A DNA stretch of 26,050 bases from contig NZ_CALCYR010000126.1 in the NCBI RefSeq assembly GCF_937906425.1, positions 1 to 26,050 on the forward strand. The letters run 5' to 3'. The notes beneath the pieces were generated by a model that saw only the letters and a program-made list of their open reading frames with translations, was not told the DNA's origin and made no database searches. This DNA is from an uncultured Methanobrevibacter sp. GTDB lineage: Archaea > Methanobacteriota > Methanobacteria > Methanobacteriales > Methanobacteriaceae. Shown piece by piece: positions 22,767 through 26,050 of this stretch (the stretch's first letter is position 1; each line of letters starts with the position of its first letter). A program made the position numbers and the translations under genes.

Positions 22767-22925
22767 ATGTTTAAAAAAGTTATAATTGGTGGGCTAATGG
22801 CATATCCAAGAGAAGATGGAATTAAAGCCATTTTCAATAAATGCCTAAGATAAATGGGTTTGGAAAAATATGTTAATTATTTTTGGAAAATTACTGTAAT
22901 AAAATACGGAAAAATACATCAATGA
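22767..22925 (+). pseudogene. Possible gene remnant: one frame with a single internal stop
   Basis: Frame 22767-22853 reads MFKKVIIGGLMAYPREDGIK then AIFNKCLR and a TAA. The next codon in the same frame is ATG and the frame continues to 22925 as MGLEKYVNYFWKITV then IKYGKIHQ. Residue composition on both sides is protein-like and the segment is richer in G and C than its surroundings. No ribosome binding site is seen before the first ATG. It may be a decayed gene fragment, two micro-ORFs, or chance. I recognise no family. Confidence 0.3.
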
Positions 22926-22954
22926 AACACAGAAAAATACATCAATGAAACACA
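22909..22954. repeat. 23-bp tandem repeat, two exact copies
   Basis: 22909-22931 and 22932-22954 are identical (GAAAAATACATCAATGAAAC plus ACA). A degenerate A-rich array of GAAAAAACTAAAAAAAATA units follows to about 23040. Confidence 0.85.
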
Positions 22955-23155
22955 GAAAAACTAAAAAAAACCAGAAAAAACTAAAAAAAATAGAAAAAAA
23001 CTATAAAAAAATAGATAAAAACTAAAAAATAGATAAATACTGAATAAAAAATAAAAATAGTTGAATTCATCATTGGATGAATCCTAAAATAAAATATAAA
23101 AATATTTAATTTAATTTAAAAATATAAAAAGTTTAAAAGTTAAAAATGTATGAAC

Positions 23156-23323
23156 TTATTCTGCAATAGGTTCTAAATGGTTAATGTTACAACGTCTGTT
23201 TTTAACTTCGTCTCCTTTTACTTCAACAAAGTTTTCATCGATAATTGCAACAACTTCACATTCTTTACCTGCTTCTCTACCAGCAGTCTTAATACATTTT
23301 CTACCAACTTCTATAGCTGCCAT
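23156..23323 (-). CDS. rpl14e: 50S ribosomal protein L14e
   Basis: The frame encodes 55 residues starting MAAIEVGRKCIKTAGREAGK, the conserved KOW-like N-terminus of eL14, then ECEVVAIIDENFVEV and RRCNINHLEPIAE. Most archaeal L14e proteins I know run some 20 residues past HLEP; here the stop comes three residues after it, and the downstream DNA shows no continuation in any frame. The ATG overlaps the cmk stop codon (TAATG) with GGTGA 4 nt upstream, so translation is coupled to cmk. It was too short for a simple length cutoff but is certain by homology. Confidence 0.92.
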   Translation of the reverse strand: MAAIEVGRKCIKTAGREAGKECEVVAIIDENFVEVKGDEVKNRRCNINHLEPIAE

Positions 23324-23841
23324 TATATCACCTTTAATGTTGTTAAAATAATTTCACAAATACTTTCAGGATCGAAACTATCTGTATTAATAATTAAATC
23401 ATAAATATCCATATTCTTAATGTCAATATTATGGATATCCTTATATCTTAAAGCTTCACTTTCTTCACGAGCCAATATCTCAGTTTTAGCAAGTTCAATT
23501 GATTTATCTTCTCTTTCACATACCCTTTGAGCTCTAACATCCAAAGGAGCTGTAAAACAAACTTTCAAATCTGCATCAATGAAGTATGCAGAAAGTCTTC
23601 CTTCAATAATAAGATTATCAGCTTCTCTTGCAAGATCCGCTTGTCTTTTATCAATCTCTTTATCGATGTCAGTATTATTTTCAGCAAATTTGCCAAATTC
23701 CACTGGAGTCATTCCCTTTTCAGCAGCCATCTCTCTAAAAATACTGCCGGCTGAAATGAATGGAATGTTTAATCTTTCAGATAATACCTTTGCAGCAGTT
23801 GTAGTTCCACTACCTGCCACTCCACCGATTGTTAATATCAT
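23323..23841 (-). CDS. cmk: Cytidylate kinase (archaeal type)
   Basis: The 172-residue kinase phosphorylates CMP/dCMP to the diphosphate. The P-loop GGVAGSGTTTAAK is at residues 6-18, followed by PFISAGSIFREMA, the GRLSAYFIDADLKV segment and the lid RAQRVCEREDKS. Size fits the archaeal AAA-type short cytidylate kinases. Its ATG overlaps the L34e stop by 1 nt (TAATG) and its own stop overlaps the L14e ATG by 1 nt, giving a tightly coupled trio. Confidence 0.94.
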   Translation of the reverse strand: MILTIGGVAGSGTTTAAKVLSERLNIPFISAGSIFREMAAEKGMTPVEFGKFAENNTDIDKEIDKRQADLAREADNLIIEGRLSAYFIDADLKVCFTAPLDVRAQRVCEREDKSIELAKTEILAREESEALRYKDIHNIDIKNMDIYDLIINTDSFDPESICEIILTTLKVI

Positions 23842-24107
23842 TATTTTCTTGCCTCTTCTTTAAAGTGCTTACGAGCACATTTTGGACATAAGTTTCCACC
23901 AAATGGACGGTTTGGTCTCTTTTGAGATTTTGCTAATTTGTTAATCTCATAAGGACGTCCTCTTGGAACACCATGTAATACAGCACCACATTCAGCACAG
24001 ACATGCTTAGATGGTTTTTTCTTTTTATATCTTAAAACATTAACTCCACCAGGAGTCTTTTTATTTGTTCTTTTATATGATCTTGATCTAAATCTATTTG
24101 CAGGCAT
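23841..24107 (-). CDS. rpl34e: 50S ribosomal protein L34e
   Basis: Archaeal/eukaryotic eL34, 88 residues. The basic start MPANRFRSRSYKRTNKKTPG and zinc site CAECGAVLHGVPR...CPKCARKHF are diagnostic. GGTGA lies 4 nt before the ATG. It is the first gene of the L34e-cmk-L14e trio; the EMC3/TMCO1-like gene, usually its close upstream neighbour, is 970 bp away here. Confidence 0.95.
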   Translation of the reverse strand: MPANRFRSRSYKRTNKKTPGGVNVLRYKKKKPSKHVCAECGAVLHGVPRGRPYEINKLAKSQKRPNRPFGGNLCPKCARKHFKEEARK

Positions 24108-25077
24108 GTTCTCACCTAATTTGTTTTTAATTTTTCTACAATATCATTGATTTTCTAAAAGCTTTTAATGGAGAAATAATAATATTTCCATTAAATTACA
24201 TTCCATATTGCAGAATCAAGTAAATATCAATTATATTATTTAGAATAATTATTTCTAAAATAAATTAAACAAATCCAAATAAAATATTTTTATTTTATTA
24301 AGTTTTCTAAAAGAATAAAAGTATTTTTAATAACTAAAAGACTTTAAATTTTAAAAAGACTTAATCTGATTAGATTTTTAAATATTTTAAATATTTTAAA
24401 TATTTTAAATAGATTTTAAAATAATTTAATATAATCATTAATTAATCATAAAATAATTTTTTTCATAAAAATAGAATTAAACAAATTTCATCAAGAAATA
24501 AAATTTGATTTTAAAAAAAATAAAAATTTTTCTTCAAATGATTAACACTATTTAATATGAATATCAATTAATATATACTTTACTGTCATTCCATTAATTA
24601 ATTAAAACTTGAAATCATATTTAAAAAGTTAAAAATAGCTGAAAAAGCAATTAAAAACAATCAATAAAAAAATTTCAATTTTTTTTTTAATCATGGAAAA
24701 AATTTTAAAATCCCAGCAAATCAATAACAACCCAAATTAAGTAGCTCAAGGCCACTTAACATGCCAATCATCATTAATTTACTAAAATTTAGTATTACAT
24801 ATTATCGTACTTTAATATTTATTTAAGAAACTTGAAAATAATAAGATCAATAATAAGGTGATATGTACACGTTTTAGCATGCACAGATATAGATATCTTG
24901 TATGCACCTATTTAATCTAAAGTAATTAAATAAAAATATCAAATGTATGATTAAATAAATTAAATTATTTGAATAAAACTATATTTTAATTAATCGTTAA
25001 ATTAATTAAACATATATTAATTTTAATTGTGAAAAATATTTCTTAAAATTAGCATTTTAAGCACTTATTTTTCAAAA
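24108..25077. other. 970-bp intergenic region; hairpins, possible ncRNA
   Basis: No ORF with a binding site beyond four codons is seen. Most is very AT-rich. Two islands stand out: 24739-24757, AAGTAGC/GCCACTT with one mismatch and a 5-nt loop, and 24877-24905, GCATGCACAGATAT against ATATCTTGTATGC with a G-U pair and one bulge. GGTGATATG lies just before the second. The islands could be part of a small RNA or the long leader of the L34e operon. Confidence 0.45.
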
Positions 25078-25686
25078 CTAAAATCCGTTTTTGAATCCCA
25101 TAAATTTCCTAATGATTTGACTCATGCCAAATGTACAGATGAAGTACCACCATAACCATCCTACACCGAATGGAATAGTGGTTATGTTACCACCATACAA
25201 CATTTGACCCAAAGCATGGAAAAGAGGGGTTAAAGTACAATAATAAACCGCTGGAGGAAATACAACAACAATAGTACGTATAGCAGATTGCCACATCCAA
25301 GCAAATATTAATAATATTGGAATCATTGTAACAATCATAGGTCTAAATGACATTTTCATTACTTCGGATTGATCTTGCATCATATCCATTTGCTTTGCCT
25401 GAATCTTAGCCAATTCTTTAGCGTCATTATTTTTTTGCGCTTCCTTAATTTCCGCTTGCAATGCTTTTGATTTAGCTTGCATTTCGTTCATTTTATCTTG
25501 ATCCACCAATAATTTTTGAGCAGTAACTGTTAAAAGTGAAATAGCGAATGAAATCACAAATACACTTAGCACTGGATTATTTGGAGTAGGATCCATTTGA
25601 ACCAATGGATTAAGAACAGCATTCATTGCATCAAACACTGGCTGAAGCCAGGAAATACCTAATAGAAAACTACCTTGATACGCCAT
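25078..25686 (-). CDS. EMC3/TMCO1-family membrane protein (DUF106)
   Basis: The 202-residue protein belongs to the archaeal branch of the Oxa1/YidC/EMC3 superfamily. It has a hydrophobic span at about 40-58, a charged coiled coil at about 62-105 (DKMNEMQAKSKALQAEIKEA, QAKQMDMMQDQSEVMKM), and spans at about 113-135 and 168-188 ending in WWYFICTFGMSQIIRKFMG. The arrangement fits a membrane-protein insertase working beside the Sec channel. The ATG at 25686 follows AGAGAGGA. In related methanogens adk and secY lie upstream; here the contig turns into foreign DNA instead. Confidence 0.9.
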   Translation of the reverse strand: MAYQGSFLLGISWLQPVFDAMNAVLNPLVQMDPTPNNPVLSVFVISFAISLLTVTAQKLLVDQDKMNEMQAKSKALQAEIKEAQKNNDAKELAKIQAKQMDMMQDQSEVMKMSFRPMIVTMIPILLIFAWMWQSAIRTIVVVFPPAVYYCTLTPLFHALGQMLYGGNITTIPFGVGWLWWYFICTFGMSQIIRKFMGFKNGF

Positions 25687-25823
25687 TAAATTCCTCTCTA
25701 AAGTTTTGAGTTAATAGTAAATTATATAAATATGAATTTAATCAATTTTTAAAGTATAATAAACTATCTCATTCTATATATAATGAAAACCCTGACTTCA
25801 ATCCTTTTAAGAGAAGGTGTTCC

Positions 25824-26037
25824 ATGTTTGAAGAAATTAAGAAAAACTGGCAGACGATCAAGGAATGCGTACGCGATGAAAATGATCTGACCGATGTTTC
25901 CTATAATACCTGGATCATGCCTCTCGAGCTGCAGAGCGTCGAGGATAATACCGCCATAATCATTTTCACGGGTATTTACGATTCCTTTCCTATTAATTAT
26001 GTGAAACGGAAATTCACGCTGCCTTTCCAGGTCATGA
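25824..26037 (+). CDS. dnaA: Bacterial DnaA, N-terminal fragment (foreign sequence)
   Basis: The frame starts MFEEIKKNWQTIKECVRDEN after GAGAAGG and encodes 71 residues of DnaA domain I: DLTDVSYNTWIMPLEL, then the beta segment NTAIIIFTG and the helix INYVKRKFTLPFQ. This pattern is typical of Clostridia DnaA. Archaea initiate with Orc1/Cdc6 and have no DnaA. The codons are far richer in G and C than the rest of the window. It is cut off by adapter sequence at 26038. It does not belong to this genome; the join lies somewhere in about 25690-25823. Confidence 0.9.
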
Positions 26038-26050
26038 AGATCGGAAGAGC
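26038..26050 (+). other. Illumina adapter sequence at contig end
   Basis: The last 13 bases are AGATCGGAAGAGC, the common start of Illumina TruSeq-type adapters, in the orientation expected when a plus-strand read runs through a short insert. It is not biological sequence. Confidence 0.95.

Larger units (their letters stand above)
22354..23155. other. 802-bp intergenic region with repeats and a decayed ORF pair
   Basis: It lies between cbf5 and L14e, genes that are usually close in this gene order. It contains a 28-bp tandem repeat, a 23-bp tandem repeat and a protein-like frame broken by one stop, all listed separately. The cbf5 promoter must lie in its left part. Confidence 0.5.

Noticed and set aside
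25824..26037. Horizontal transfer of a bacterial dnaA into the archaeon
   Set aside because: The frame runs directly into adapter sequence and the contig ends there, so a chimeric read explains it without transfer.

Overview
The window is an AT-rich archaeal contig that reads as Methanobacteriales, most likely a gut Methanobrevibacter. The support is: archaeal-type ribosomal proteins (S2, S4, S9, S11, S13, L13, L14e, L18e, L34e), the archaeal RNA polymerase subunits D, K and N, the archaeal alternative mevalonate pathway (mevalonate kinase, isopentenyl phosphate kinase, type II IPP isomerase), Cbf5 with a PUA domain, an archaeal EMC3/TMCO1-like membrane protein, and Shine-Dalgarno sites of GGTGA or GGAGG type. 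Genus is an inference from gene content and composition; no search was run.

Layout. 51-5389 (minus): RNase J, fni, a 0.9 kb AT-rich gap, ipk, mvk. 5614-5748 (plus): a tiny Cys-rich ORF divergent from mvk. 6045-9963 (minus): MEMO1-family protein, rpsB, a 2x[4Fe-4S] ferredoxin, enolase. 10785-15366 (minus): rpoK, rpoN, then the compact S13-S4-S11-RpoD-L18e-L13-S9 block. 15841-15925 (minus): tRNA-Ser(GGA). 16402-21263: an accessory block of little-known genes in mixed orientation (TPR protein, SHOCT protein, 47-residue membrane protein with a DUF2085 protein, an unknown 187-residue protein, an M48 peptidase with three zinc ribbons, a small winged-helix protein). 21391-25686 (minus): cbf5, L14e, cmk, L34e (the last three overlap by 1 nt), then an EMC3/TMCO1-like gene.

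The right end is not archaeal. From about 25.7-25.8 kb base composition changes, and 25824-26037 encodes the N-terminal domain of a bacterial (Clostridia-like) DnaA on the plus strand. The last 13 bases (26038-26050) are exactly the common Illumina adapter start AGATCGGAAGAGC. The contig therefore ends in a chimeric, untrimmed read; the archaeal neighbour expected upstream of the EMC3-like gene is missing for that reason.

The core genes serve translation, transcription, glycolysis/gluconeogenesis and archaeal lipid precursor synthesis, a grouping known in Methanobacteriales. The less ordinary material is the accessory block beside tRNA-Ser, several perfect small tandem duplications in intergenic DNA (two of which copy a gene's 3' end), a structured leader upstream of S13, a decayed-looking ORF pair at 22.8 kb, and a hairpin-bearing 970-bp intergenic region at 24.1-25.1 kb. 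I found no CRISPR array, transposase, integrase or defence system.
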